Shown: positions 1 through 7,795 of the stretch, piece by piece | How the letters are laid out: each line of letters starts with the position of its first letter | Position numbering within the stretch: the first letter of the stretch is position 1 | Source: Thermus oshimai DSM 12092 | GTDB lineage: Bacteria; Deinococcota; Deinococci; Deinococcales; Thermaceae | Direction: 5' to 3' | DNA length: 64,000 nucleotides | Assembly: GCF_000373145.1 (NCBI RefSeq) | Contig: NZ_KB890602.1 | Coordinates: 62,190 to 126,189, forward strand | Program-made: the position numbers and the translations under genes | The notes under the pieces: generated by a model | Told to the model about the DNA's origin: nothing | The model's database searches: none | What the model saw: only the letters and a program-made list of their open reading frames with translations

Positions 1-24
1 GGTAAGTCCTCACGCCGCCCAGTC

Positions 25-30
25 TATACT
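25..30 (+). promoter_or_regulatory. -10 element of a probable leaderless promoter (DUF151 gene)
   Basis: TATACT ends 6 bases before the ATG at 37, so transcription would begin at or next to the start codon. No Shine-Dalgarno sequence lies in the gap. The -35 region is at the window edge and cannot be judged. Confidence 0.55.
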
Positions 31-36
31 GAGGGT

Positions 37-465
37 ATGCTGAACGCCAAGATTGAAACCCTGGGCGTGGACCCCCAGAACGGTAGCGTGGTGGTCCTGC
101 TCAGGACAGAGACCGACAAGCTTCTGCCCATCGTGATCGGTCCTTTGGAGGCCCACCACATCGTGGTGGCCCTCCAGGGTGAAAAACCTCCCCGCCCCCT
201 CACCCCCGACCTCCTGCTTTCGGTGATGGACATGCTCCAGGCCCGGCTGAAGCGGGTGGAGATCGTGGACCTCCGCGAGGGCACCTTCTACGCCCGGCTC
301 ATCCTCGAGCACCGGGGGATTGAGCTGGAGGTGGACGCCCGGCCCTCGGACGCCATGGCCCTGGCCCTGCGGGCGAACGCCCCCATCCTGGTGGCGGAGG
401 AGGTGGTGGAGAAGGCGGGGGTGGAGGAGGCCAGCCTCAAGCCCCACGGGGCCGCGGAAGCCTAG
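37..465 (+). CDS. bifunctional nuclease family protein (DUF151)
   Basis: A 142-residue protein typical of the DUF151/BFN family in length and in its opening pattern (LNAKIETLGVDP, then VVLLRTE and LPIVIGPLEA). The family has been given nuclease activity in plants, while the bacterial members, including a Thermotoga structure, have no settled role. No signal peptide or membrane segment is visible. The ATG at 37 is chosen because a -10-like TATACT sits 6 bases upstream and the family begins there. The phosphoesterase gene starts 3 bases after the stop, so the two are probably co-transcribed, though nothing in their sequences links their functions. The family call is firm; the function is unknown. 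Confidence 0.9.
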   Translation: MLNAKIETLGVDPQNGSVVVLLRTETDKLLPIVIGPLEAHHIVVALQGEKPPRPLTPDLLLSVMDMLQARLKRVEIVDLREGTFYARLILEHRGIELEVDARPSDAMALALRANAPILVAEEVVEKAGVEEASLKPHGAAEA

Positions 466-468
466 GCC

Positions 469-1227
469 TTGCGGTTTTTCCTCCTCGCCCTTTTCCTCCT
501 ACCCCAGGCCTTGGCCTTCCGCCTGGCCTTCCTGGGGGATTTCGGCGCCCCTACCCCCGGAAGGGCCCAGGTGGCGGCGGCCCTCAGGGCCTACCACGCC
601 GCCCATCCCCTGGCGGCCCTCTTCACTCTGGGGGACAACTTCTACCCCCGGGGAGAGGTGGTGGAGGCCTACCTGAAGGACCTCCCCCCGGTGCCCCTCC
701 ACCCCGCCTTCGGCAACCACGACGCGCCCCACCTAAAGGACCAGCTCCGCCGCTTTCAACGGGAACGGCCCTACTACCGGGTGGGCTTTCCCGGCCTTGC
801 GGTCTACGTCCTGTACAGCGAAGGGACGCTCGTCCAGCAGAGGGCCTGGCTGGAGGCCGAGCTTTCCCGGGAGAAGGCCCCCTTGCGCCTTCTCCTCCTC
901 CACCGCCCCCTTTACTCCTCCGGCCTCCACGGGGGGAGCCCCACCCTGCGGGCCCTCTTTGAGCCCCTCCTCCTGGCCCATGGGGTGCCCCTGGTCCTTG
1001 CGGGCCACGACCACCACTACGAGCGCCTCGAGGCCAAAGGGGTGACCCACGTGGTCTCCGGCGGGGGCGGGGCCTGGCTCCGGGCGCCCCTGCGGCCCTT
1101 GGCCTACAGCCGGGTCCGGGCCACGGCCCACCACTTCCTGGTCCTGGAGGTGGTGGGCGGGGGCTTCCGCCTCACGGCGTGGGGGGCGGACCTAAAGCCC
1201 CTGGATGTCAGCGGGGCCAGCCCATGA
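469..1227 (+). CDS. secreted metallophosphoesterase (calcineurin-like)
   Basis: A 252-residue protein with a hydrophobic N-terminal signal-like segment (FFLLALFLLPQALA, about residues 3-16), so probably exported. The dinuclear metal-site motifs of the calcineurin-like phosphoesterase fold appear in order: GDFG, GDNFYP, GNHD, then LLLLHRPLY and AGHDHHYE. The order and the purple-acid-phosphatase-like GHDHHYER motif suggest a phosphomonoesterase or tartrate-resistant acid phosphatase type enzyme. The TTG at 469 directly follows the upstream stop, and no better start is seen. The 3' end overlaps the convergent HIT gene by 20 bases. The substrate cannot be predicted. Confidence 0.85.
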   Translation: MRFFLLALFLLPQALAFRLAFLGDFGAPTPGRAQVAAALRAYHAAHPLAALFTLGDNFYPRGEVVEAYLKDLPPVPLHPAFGNHDAPHLKDQLRRFQRERPYYRVGFPGLAVYVLYSEGTLVQQRAWLEAELSREKAPLRLLLLHRPLYSSGLHGGSPTLRALFEPLLLAHGVPLVLAGHDHHYERLEAKGVTHVVSGGGGAWLRAPLRPLAYSRVRATAHHFLVLEVVGGGFRLTAWGADLKPLDVSGASP

Positions 1228-1531
1228 CGTGCACGTGCACGTGGAAGACCTCCTGCCCGCCCTCTTCCCCCACGTGCACCGTGAGCTTGTAGCCCGGCAA
1301 GCCCAGGCTCCGGGCCACCCGGTTGGCGGTGCGGAAAAGGGCCCCTAGGGCCTTTTCCCCCTCTTCCGTGTCCGGGTAGTCCGAGAGCTTTTCCACGTGG
1401 GCCTTGGGCACCACCAGCACGTGGACCGGGGCCTTGGGGCGGATGTCGTGGAAGGCCACGAAGGCCTCGTCCTCGTAGACCATCCGCGCCGGGGCCTCCT
1501 TCCTCACGATGCGGCAGAAGATGCAGTCCAT
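1208..1531 (-). CDS. HIT family nucleotide-binding hydrolase
   Basis: A 107-residue histidine-triad protein. It shows the N-terminal zinc-type CxxC (MDCIFCRIV) and the C-terminal HxHxH active-site triad (FHVHVHVMG), with the KAHVEKLSD segment between them. Members of the Hint branch hydrolyse purine nucleoside phosphoramidates and related adenylylated compounds in the cytoplasm. The length and both motifs fit the standard family. The ATG at 1531 lies 6 bases after a TAGAAT element, so the gene probably has its own leaderless promoter even though it follows mtaB on the same strand. Confidence 0.93.
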   Translation of the reverse strand: MDCIFCRIVRKEAPARMVYEDEAFVAFHDIRPKAPVHVLVVPKAHVEKLSDYPDTEEGEKALGALFRTANRVARSLGLPGYKLTVHVGEEGGQEVFHVHVHVMGWPR

Positions 1532-1537
1532 GGTCCC

Positions 1538-1543
1538 ATTCTA
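1538..1543 (-). promoter_or_regulatory. -10 element of a probable leaderless promoter (HIT gene)
   Basis: On the minus strand TAGAAT is followed by exactly 6 bases and then the ATG at 1531. It lies in the short gap after the mtaB stop codon at 1551. Confidence 0.5.
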
Positions 1544-1550
1544 AGCGCCC

Positions 1551-2855
1551 CTACAGGACCGGGAGGGCCAGGGGGGCCTCCTCCTTCACCCCCACCACCG
1601 CGCCCAGGAGGGTGTACCCCTCCACCCCCTCCACCCGGGCCAGGACCGTGGCCCCGGGGCGGGCGGGCCCCGTCAGGCGGGCCTCGTAGTAGTCCGGGGT
1701 GTGCCCCAGGGCCACCCCCCCTTGCACCCGCTCCACCAGGACCTCCACCTCCCCCCCCAGCTTGGGCCGGACCCTCTCTTCCGCCAGGCGCTGGGCCAGG
1801 GCGATGAGCTCCTTGGTGCGGCGCTTCCGGATCTCCACGGGCACCTGGGGCATGGAGGCGGCCCGGGTCTTGGGGCGGGGGGTGTAGGTGAAGGCGTGGA
1901 CCCGGCTTGGGCGGAGCTCTTCCAGGAAGGCCAGGGTTTCCCGGTGCTCCTCCTCCGTTTCCGTGGGCAGGCCCGCGATGACGTCCGTGGTGAGGGCGAA
2001 GCCGGGGATGAGGGCGTAGGCCCTCTCCACCAGGGCCCGGTAGTAGGCCTTGTCGTACCGGCGGCCCATGAGCCTAAGGAGCCGGTCCGAGCCCGTCTGC
2101 AGGGAGAGGTGGAGGTGGGGGCGGACGGCGGGGGCGTACTTGGCCATGACCCTTAGGAGGTCCTCCCCGGTGTCCTCGGGCTCAATGGAGGAAAGCCTGA
2201 CCTTGGCCCCCAGGTGGTGGAGGTCCTCCACCAGGCCCGCAAGGCCTCTCGGGTGGCCCCGGTAGCTCCCAAGCCGCACCCCCGTGAGGACGATCTCCCG
2301 GATGCCCATCCGGAGGAGGGCTTCCGCCTCGGCCAGGGCCTCCCTATAGTCCCGGTGCCGCTCCTTGCCCCTAAGCCTGGGGATGATGCAGTAAGCGCAG
2401 CCCGCCTGGCAGCCGTCTTGGACCTTGAGGAAGGCCCGCACCCGGCTATTCAAAAGGCCCCGTTCCCCGGCACCCCAGAACTCGTTGGGGGGGGTGGTGA
2501 TGGGGTCCGAGGGGAGGCCGAAGCGCTCCAGGATCACCTTGGGCAGCTCCGCCTTGCGGGCGTTGGGCACCACCGCATCGGCCCCGAGCTCCGCCAGGGC
2601 CTCTCCGGAAAGCTCCGCGTAGCACCCCGTGACCACGATGAAGGCCTCCGGGTTCAGGCGCCGGGCCCTGCGGATCTCCTTGCGGGCGTCGGCCTCCGCG
2701 GTGGTGGTCACCGCGCAGGTGTTGATGACCACGAGGTCGGCCCCGCCGGCCTCGAGGGGCACCACCTCGGGCTCTAGGGCCTTCAGGAAGCCCAAAAGGG
2801 CCTCGGTCTCCACTTGGTTGACCTTGCACCCTAGGGTGCGGAAGGCGGCGCGCAT
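1551..2855 (-). CDS. mtaB: tRNA (t6A37) methylthiotransferase MtaB
   Basis: A 434-residue radical-SAM methylthiotransferase. It has the N-terminal UPF0004 domain (FRTLGCKVNQVETEAL, with further cysteines in NTCAVT and TGCYAEL for the auxiliary Fe-S cluster), the radical-SAM CxxxCxxC motif (CQAGCAYC) and a C-terminal TRAM-like region. The TLGCKVNQ opening and the length match the MtaB subgroup, which converts t6A37 to ms2t6A37 in tRNAs reading ANN codons, rather than MiaB or RimO. The ATG at 2855 is the natural family start. HIT lies 20 bases downstream on the same strand. Confidence 0.95.
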   Translation of the reverse strand: MRAAFRTLGCKVNQVETEALLGFLKALEPEVVPLEAGGADLVVINTCAVTTTAEADARKEIRRARRLNPEAFIVVTGCYAELSGEALAELGADAVVPNARKAELPKVILERFGLPSDPITTPPNEFWGAGERGLLNSRVRAFLKVQDGCQAGCAYCIIPRLRGKERHRDYREALAEAEALLRMGIREIVLTGVRLGSYRGHPRGLAGLVEDLHHLGAKVRLSSIEPEDTGEDLLRVMAKYAPAVRPHLHLSLQTGSDRLLRLMGRRYDKAYYRALVERAYALIPGFALTTDVIAGLPTETEEEHRETLAFLEELRPSRVHAFTYTPRPKTRAASMPQVPVEIRKRRTKELIALAQRLAEERVRPKLGGEVEVLVERVQGGVALGHTPDYYEARLTGPARPGATVLARVEGVEGYTLLGAVVGVKEEAPLALPVL

Positions 2856-2921
2856 CCTTCCTATTCTTCAGGGAAGGCGGGGGCTCGTCAATCGCAAGGG
2901 GCGCATTGTAAGGCCCCCCAC

Positions 2922-2951
2922 TTGCCATTCCCCACCAAGAAGTTGTAGTAT
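2922..2951 (+). promoter_or_regulatory. nrdJ promoter (TTGCCA-18-TAGTAT)
   Basis: TTGCCA at 2922-2927 and TAGTAT at 2946-2951 are separated by 18 bases, a good sigma-A type promoter. The expected start near 2958 leaves a leader of about 55 bases that carries a GGAGG ribosome site at 3006-3010. Confidence 0.7.
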
Positions 2952-2979
2952 CCGGTGCGTTAGCCCCAAGATGTGGGGT
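2933..2979 (+). promoter_or_regulatory. paired NrdR-like boxes in the nrdJ promoter
   Basis: Box 2 at 2964-2979 (CCCCAAGATGTGGGGT) and box 1 at 2933-2948 (CACCAAGAAGTTGTAG) share the core CCAAGAnGTnG and start exactly 31 bases apart. Two such 16-base sites spaced by about three helical turns are the hallmark of the NrdR repressor of ribonucleotide reductase genes. Read on the other strand, box 2 matches the core of the known NrdR consensus. Box 1 fills the promoter spacer and reaches into the -10 element; box 2 covers the likely start site. Both placements suit repression. Confidence 0.65.
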
Positions 2980-3014
2980 AAGGCCCCAAGGGGCGGGGAG
3001 CCTTTGGAGGATTT

Positions 3015-5933
3015 ATGGAAAGGTATTTCTTTGACGAGCACGCCCAGGCTATCGCCAAGCGCCAGTACCTGCAAGAGGGGGATGGGGATATCCTCGGGAT
3101 GTTCCGCCGGGTGGCCCGGGAGATGGCTAAGGTGGAGGCCCCCGAGGTGCGGGCCTACTGGGAGGAGAAGTTCTACGAGCTGATGGCCTCCAAGCGCTTC
3201 TCCCCTGGTGGGCGGATCCTGGCCGGGGCGGGCACGGCCCACGGCAACCTCCTGAACTGCTTCGTCCAGGGGGCCACCGACCACAGGCCGGAGACCTTTG
3301 AGGGCATCATGGAGGTGGCCAAAAAGCTCGCCCTGGTCACCAAGGTGGGCGGGGGAAATGGGGTCAACCTGGACCCCTACGTGGCCCGGCGGGAGCGGAA
3401 GGCCTTGCGCCGCTTCGTCCAGGGGGTGGCCTACCTGAGGGCGGACCACAAGGATGCCCGGGACTTCGTCCTAGGCCTTATGCGCCCCCCCACGAACCCC
3501 GAGGGGGAGAAGGAGAAGGTAACCCTCAAGAACTTCGTGCGGGTCCTCTACGGCGAGCCCGATCCCGAACTCCTCCGCCTCGCTAAGGAGAACGGGGTGA
3601 GGGTGGTGGAGGCCCCGCCGGAGGGGGCCCTTTCGGTTCCCGACGACATGGGGGGGATCGTGGAAAAGGCTGCGGAGGCCGCGCGCCTGGCCCGGGAGGG
3701 CCTCACCCCCCACGTGGACTTCTCCCTCCTCCGGCCCGAAGGGGCCCCCATCAAGGGCTCGGGGGGCACCAGCTCCGGCCCGGTGAGCTTCCTGGTGGAG
3801 CTCTTTGACAACTTCCTGGAATGGGCCTCCTTGGGGGCAGAGGAGGCGGGGCCGGTGGCCACGCTGCGCTACGTCTACGCGCCCGTGCTCCGCGTGGTGA
3901 GGCAAGGGGGTACCCGCCGGGGGGCTGGGATGGCCACGCTCTCCGTGGACCACCAGGATGTCCTGGACTTCCTCACCGCCAAGGACCTGGACCGGGAGAA
4001 GGCGGAAGGGGACATCTCCACCTTCAACATCTCCATCCTGGCCACGGACCGCTTCATGGAGGCGGTGGAGCGGGATGAGCTCTGGCCGGTCCACCCCAAG
4101 GAGATCCCCGGCAAGTACTACCCCTACCCCCTGGAAGGCCCCTACACGGGGGCCTTGCCGGAGCTTCCCGAACGGGAGGACGGGGCCAAGGCGGTGCCGG
4201 TCTACGAAGGGGGGGTTCCCGCCCGCTGGCTCTTCCGGGAGATCGCCTGGCACGCCTGGGCCACGGGGGAGCCGGGGCTCATCTTCATCGACCGGGTGAA
4301 CGCCCTCTCGGCGGTGAATGGGCTTGGGCCGGATTTCCAGATCCGTTCCACAAACCCCTGTGGGGAGATCCCCTTGACGGTGGGCGAGCCCTGCGACCTG
4401 GGGGCCCTGAACCTGGCGGCCTACGTGGAGGGTGGGCGGTTCAACGTGGAGGAGTTCAGGAAGGACGTGCGCACCGCGGTGCGCTTCCTGGATAACGTCC
4501 TGGACGTGAACCGCTTCGCCCTCCCCGACAACGAGGCCAAGGCCAAGGCCCTCCGCCGCCTGGGCCTGGGGGTGATGGGCCTGGCGGATGCCCTCATCAA
4601 GATGGGCCTGCCCTACGATTCCGAGGAGGCCAGGGAAAAGGTCTACGAGATCATCTCCGTCATGCGGGACGAGGCTCTGGCCGCCTCCGAGGAGCTGGCA
4701 GAGGAGAGGGGCCCCTTCCCCGTCTACCTGGAGAACGAGGCCTTCTTCCGGGCAAAGGGCATCCCGCCCCGGCGCAACGTGGCCCTCCTCACCGTGGCCC
4801 CCACCGGCACCACCAGCATGCTCATGGGGGTGTCCTCGGGGGTGGAGCCCGTGTTCAGCCCCTTCATCTGGCGGAGGATCGGGGCGGAGTACAAGCCCCT
4901 TCTCCACCCCCTCTTCGTGGAGCTCATGGAGGCCTACCCCCCCGCGCCGGGCTTCGGAAAGGACGGGGGTTGGGACTGGGAGAGGGTGATCGAGGAGATC
5001 CAAAAGGACGGGCACGGCTCCGTGCAGAACCTCCCCTTCGTTCCCGAGCCCATCCGAAAGGTCTTCCGGTGCGCCCACGACATCTCCCCCCTGGACCACG
5101 TGCGCATGCAGGGGGTGGTCCAGCGGGCCTTTGACGAGCGGGGCTTTGCGGGGAACTCCATCTCCAAGACCATCAACCTGCCCAACCAGGCCACGGTGGA
5201 CGACGTGCTTTCGGCCTACCTCGAGGCCTACCGCACGGGGTGCAAGGGCATCACCGTCTACCGGGACGGGAGCCGGGAGTTCCAGGTGCTCACGGTGAAG
5301 AAGGCGGAGAGGGCCGAAGAGCCGGAAGGCTACCTTGCAGAGCCTAAGGAAGAGGTGGTCCAAGCCCAGGCCACCCCTCCCCGCGACCCCTCGAGGCCCC
5401 TCTACGAGCGGCCGGGGCGTCTCCTCGGCTTCACGGACATGGTCAAGCTCCTCACCCCGGAGGGGACCAAGCGGAGCTTCCTCATCACGGTGAACGTCCT
5501 GGAGGGTAAGCCCATTGAGGTCATCCTCACCTCGGGCAAGGCGGGGGACGAGGCCAACGCCGACAGCGAGGCCCTGGGCCGGGTGGTGTCCATCGCCCTC
5601 CAGTACGGGGTGCCCCCGGAGGCCCTGGTGCGCACCCTGAGGGGCATCAACGGGGGGCTTTACGGCACCTACCAGGGGCGGCTCGTCTCCAGCAAGGCGG
5701 ACCTCATCGCCGTGGCCCTGGAGACCCTGCCCAAGGATCTGAAAGGGGCTTCCTTGGGCCAGCCCGTGGAAGGCCCGGCCCTCTCGGGTGGGGGCCTGGT
5801 GACGGGCGAACCCTTTGCGCCAACCCTCCTTCTGGAGGGGGCTTCTTCCTGCCCCGTTTGCGGGGAAAAGGCCCTGGTGCGGGAAGAGGGGTGCTGGACC
5901 TGTAAGGCCTGCGGGTACTCCAAGTGCGGCTAG
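3015..5933 (+). CDS. nrdJ: adenosylcobalamin-dependent (class II) ribonucleoside-diphosphate reductase
   Basis: A 972-residue class II ribonucleotide reductase that makes deoxyribonucleotides using B12. The N-terminal redox cysteine is in GNLLNCFVQ. The active-site loop NPCGEIPL (about residue 447) carries the Asn, catalytic Cys and Glu. The TINLPNQATVDDV segment is typical of the class II subgroup. The C-terminus has a zinc-ribbon/thioredoxin-reducible tail with four cysteines plus a final one (CPVC, CKAC, KCG, residues about 946-971). No ATP-cone is evident, and no intein is present. About 120 residues lie between GGGNGVNLD (near 112) and HVDFSLLRPEG (near 233), which are normally adjacent in the family. 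The ATG at 3015 has GGAGG 4 bases upstream. Paired NrdR-like boxes overlap the promoter. Confidence 0.96.
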   Translation: MERYFFDEHAQAIAKRQYLQEGDGDILGMFRRVAREMAKVEAPEVRAYWEEKFYELMASKRFSPGGRILAGAGTAHGNLLNCFVQGATDHRPETFEGIMEVAKKLALVTKVGGGNGVNLDPYVARRERKALRRFVQGVAYLRADHKDARDFVLGLMRPPTNPEGEKEKVTLKNFVRVLYGEPDPELLRLAKENGVRVVEAPPEGALSVPDDMGGIVEKAAEAARLAREGLTPHVDFSLLRPEGAPIKGSGGTSSGPVSFLVELFDNFLEWASLGAEEAGPVATLRYVYAPVLRVVRQGGTRRGAGMATLSVDHQDVLDFLTAKDLDREKAEGDISTFNISILATDRFMEAVERDELWPVHPKEIPGKYYPYPLEGPYTGALPELPEREDGAKAVPVYEGGVPARWLFREIAWHAWATGEPGLIFIDRVNALSAVNGLGPDFQIRSTNPCGEIPLTVGEPCDLGALNLAAYVEGGRFNVEEFRKDVRTAVRFLDNVLDVNRFALPDNEAKAKALRRLGLGVMGLADALIKMGLPYDSEEAREKVYEIISVMRDEALAASEELAEERGPFPVYLENEAFFRAKGIPPRRNVALLTVAPTGTTSMLMGVSSGVEPVFSPFIWRRIGAEYKPLLHPLFVELMEAYPPAPGFGKDGGWDWERVIEEIQKDGHGSVQNLPFVPEPIRKVFRCAHDISPLDHVRMQGVVQRAFDERGFAGNSISKTINLPNQATVDDVLSAYLEAYRTGCKGITVYRDGSREFQVLTVKKAERAEEPEGYLAEPKEEVVQAQATPPRDPSRPLYERPGRLLGFTDMVKLLTPEGTKRSFLITVNVLEGKPIEVILTSGKAGDEANADSEALGRVVSIALQYGVPPEALVRTLRGINGGLYGTYQGRLVSSKADLIAVALETLPKDLKGASLGQPVEGPALSGGGLVTGEPFAPTLLLEGASSCPVCGEKALVREEGCWTCKACGYSKCG

Positions 5934-5982
5934 CCCTTAGGGGTCCTTGACGGCCAAAGGGGGCGTCCTCCAGGCTGGACCT

Positions 5983-6585
5983 ATGCGGGTCAAGATCTGC
6001 GGCCTCACCCGCCTGGAGGACGCCCTCTTGGCGGAGGAGCTCGGGGCCTGGGCCTTGGGCTTCGTCTTCGCCCCCCGGTCCAAGAGGCGGGTGGAGCCGG
6101 AGGCGGCCCTGGCCATGGGGCGCGCCCTAGGGCCTTTCGTGGTGCGGGTGGGGGTCTTCCAGGACCAGCCTCCAGAGGAGGTCCTGCGGATCATGGACCG
6201 GGCCCGGCTCCAGGTGGCCCAGCTCCACGGGGACGAGCCCCCGGAGTGGGCGGAGGCGGTGGGGCGGTTTTACCCGGTCATCAAGGCCTTTCGTCTAGAA
6301 GGCCCCGCGCACCCCGAGTGGGCCCACTACCCCGCCCAGGCCCTCCTCCTGGACGGCCGCACCCCCGGGAGCGGGGCGGCCTACCCCCGGGACTGGGCCC
6401 GGCCCCTCCTTGGGCGGGGCCTCAGGGTCATCCTGGCAGGGGGGATCAGCCCGGAGAACCTGGAGGAGGCCCTGGCCCTGGCTCCCTACGCCCTGGACCT
6501 CTCCAGCGGGGTGGAGGAGGCCCCCGGGGTGAAGAGCCCCGAGAGGCTAAAGGCCCTCTTTGCCCGGCTTAAGATGAAGGGGTGA
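5983..6585 (+). CDS. trpF: phosphoribosylanthranilate isomerase
   Basis: A 200-residue TIM-barrel enzyme of tryptophan biosynthesis that isomerises phosphoribosylanthranilate. The diagnostic motifs are present: VKICGLT at the N-terminus with the catalytic cysteine, the FAPRSKR phosphate loop, VQLHGDE-like QLHGDEP, LLLDGR with the catalytic aspartate, and AGGISPENL near the end. The ATG at 5983 places KICGLT at residue 4 as in the family; an in-frame TTG at 5947 would add 12 unrelated residues. No other trp genes are in the window. It shares a 4-base overlap with the downstream inositol-phosphatase-like gene. Confidence 0.95.
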   Translation: MRVKICGLTRLEDALLAEELGAWALGFVFAPRSKRRVEPEAALAMGRALGPFVVRVGVFQDQPPEEVLRIMDRARLQVAQLHGDEPPEWAEAVGRFYPVIKAFRLEGPAHPEWAHYPAQALLLDGRTPGSGAAYPRDWARPLLGRGLRVILAGGISPENLEEALALAPYALDLSSGVEEAPGVKSPERLKALFARLKMKG

Positions 6586-7379
6586 ACCGGCGCCACCCCT
6601 ACTACCCCCATCTGGAGGCGGCTTTGGAGGCCGCCCACCTGGCCATGGGGATCCACCGCTACTACCTGGAAAAGGGCTTCACCCAGGGCACCAAGTCCGG
6701 CCCCACCGACCTCGTCACCCAGGCGGATAAGGAGGCGGAGGAGGCCATCAAAGACCTCCTCCTCGCTCGCTTCCCCGAGGCGGGCTTTTTCGGGGAGGAG
6801 GGGGGGAGCGAGGGGAGCGGCACCTTCCGCTTCATCGTGGACCCTTTGGACGGCACGGTGAACTATGCCCACGGCTTCCCCTTCTACGGGGTTTCCATCG
6901 CCCTCGAGGCTGAAGGGGCCATCCAGATGGGCCTGGTCATGGACACCGCCCGGGAGGAGGCCTTCTTCGCCCTAAGGGGGGAGGGGGCCTACCTGAACGG
7001 CCGCCCCATCCGGGTCACGGAGCGGGGGGAGCTTTTGGGTAGCCTCCTGGCCACGGGCTTCCCCTACGACGTGGCCCAGGACCCCGAGAACCTCACCTAC
7101 TTCCACAGGGCCCTGAAAAGGGGCCTCCTGGTGCGCCGCCCCGGGGCGGCGGCCCTGGACCTGGCCTACGTGGCCGCGGGAAGGCTGGAGGGCTTTTGGG
7201 AAGTCAAGCTCAATCCCTGGGACGTGGCCGCGGGGTGGCTCCTGGTGGAGGAGGCGGGGGGACGGGTGACGGACCTGGAGGGCAGGCCCTACCGCCTGGG
7301 CCACCGCTACATCGTGGCCACCAACGGGCGCATCCATGAGGCCCTGCTCCGCACCCTAAGGGGCCTCGAGGAGGTATAG
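6582..7379 (+). CDS. inositol monophosphatase family protein
   Basis: A 265-residue magnesium-dependent phosphatase of the IMPase/SuhB fold. It shows the metal motifs FGEEGG, DPLDGTVNYAHGFP and WDVAAGWLLVEEAGG, all intact. Family members hydrolyse inositol-1-phosphate, fructose-1,6-bisphosphate or, in a CysQ branch, phosphoadenosine phosphate; the sequence does not settle which. The GTG at 6582 overlaps the trpF stop (GTGA), implying translational coupling. The 3' end overlaps the convergent JAMM gene by 24 bases with no terminator between. Confidence 0.92.
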   Translation: MNRRHPYYPHLEAALEAAHLAMGIHRYYLEKGFTQGTKSGPTDLVTQADKEAEEAIKDLLLARFPEAGFFGEEGGSEGSGTFRFIVDPLDGTVNYAHGFPFYGVSIALEAEGAIQMGLVMDTAREEAFFALRGEGAYLNGRPIRVTERGELLGSLLATGFPYDVAQDPENLTYFHRALKRGLLVRRPGAAALDLAYVAAGRLEGFWEVKLNPWDVAAGWLLVEEAGGRVTDLEGRPYRLGHRYIVATNGRIHEALLRTLRGLEEV

Positions 7380-7748
7380 GGGCACCTCCCGCCCCTCCGG
7401 GAGGAGGAAGGCCCGCACCCCGTCCGTGCCGAAGATCACGTAGGGCACCCGCCAGCGGGCCTCCCGGAAGTCCGTGGGGCTGGGGAGGGCGGGGCCCTTG
7501 GGGTGGGAGTGGTAGATGGCGAGAAGCTCCATCCCCTCGGCTTCCAAGGCCTTTAGGGCCTTGAGGAGGGCCCTGGGCTCCGCCAGGTAGCCCGTGAGGG
7601 GGCTCGGGTGGACGTTGGGGAGGGGGAGGACCCGCTCCACCACCCGCCTGCCCCCCCAAAGCCCCACCCCCTCCCGGGGGGCTTCCTTGAGGAGGTGGGT
7701 CCGGGTTTCCTCCAGAAGGGGTCTTGGGATGTAGATGGCCTGGGACAA
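7356..7748 (-). CDS. JAMM/MPN+ family metallopeptidase
   Basis: A 130-residue stand-alone JAMM domain. The zinc-site signature is complete: the upstream glutamate in REGVGLWGG (about residue 26), then HSHP, then a serine and aspartate in PSPTD. In eukaryotes and archaea such enzymes cleave ubiquitin-like conjugates. In Thermus thermophilus a JAMM protein was reported to remove the ubiquitin-like tRNA-thiolation protein TtuB from its targets, and from memory that locus lies beside EF-G2, as here. The orthology is inference. It is divergent from the EF-G2 gene and convergent with the IMPase gene. Confidence 0.88.
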   Translation of the reverse strand: MSQAIYIPRPLLEETRTHLLKEAPREGVGLWGGRRVVERVLPLPNVHPSPLTGYLAEPRALLKALKALEAEGMELLAIYHSHPKGPALPSPTDFREARWRVPYVIFGTDGVRAFLLPEGREVPLYLLEAP

Positions 7749-7766
7749 AACGCCCTCCTTCCGTCC

Positions 7767-7772
7767 TATACT
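7767..7772 (+). promoter_or_regulatory. -10 element for the EF-G2 gene
   Basis: TATACT is 24 bases before the ATG at 7796, with AAGGAGGGA as the ribosome site between. A weak GGGACA at 7742-7747 could be the -35 but at a long 19-base spacing. Confidence 0.45.
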
Positions 7773-7795
7773 ATGGGCACCAAGAAGGAGGGACC

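Noticed and set aside
2856-3014. Cobalamin riboswitch upstream of nrdJ
   Set aside because: The leader of about 55 bases after the promoter is too short and lacks the B12-box; NrdR-like boxes explain the region better.
3471-5363. A 630-codon open frame on the minus strand inside nrdJ
   Set aside because: High G+C and strong third-position bias open long antisense frames. The translation is rich in H, G, P and V with no motif, while the plus strand encodes a complete ribonucleotide reductase.
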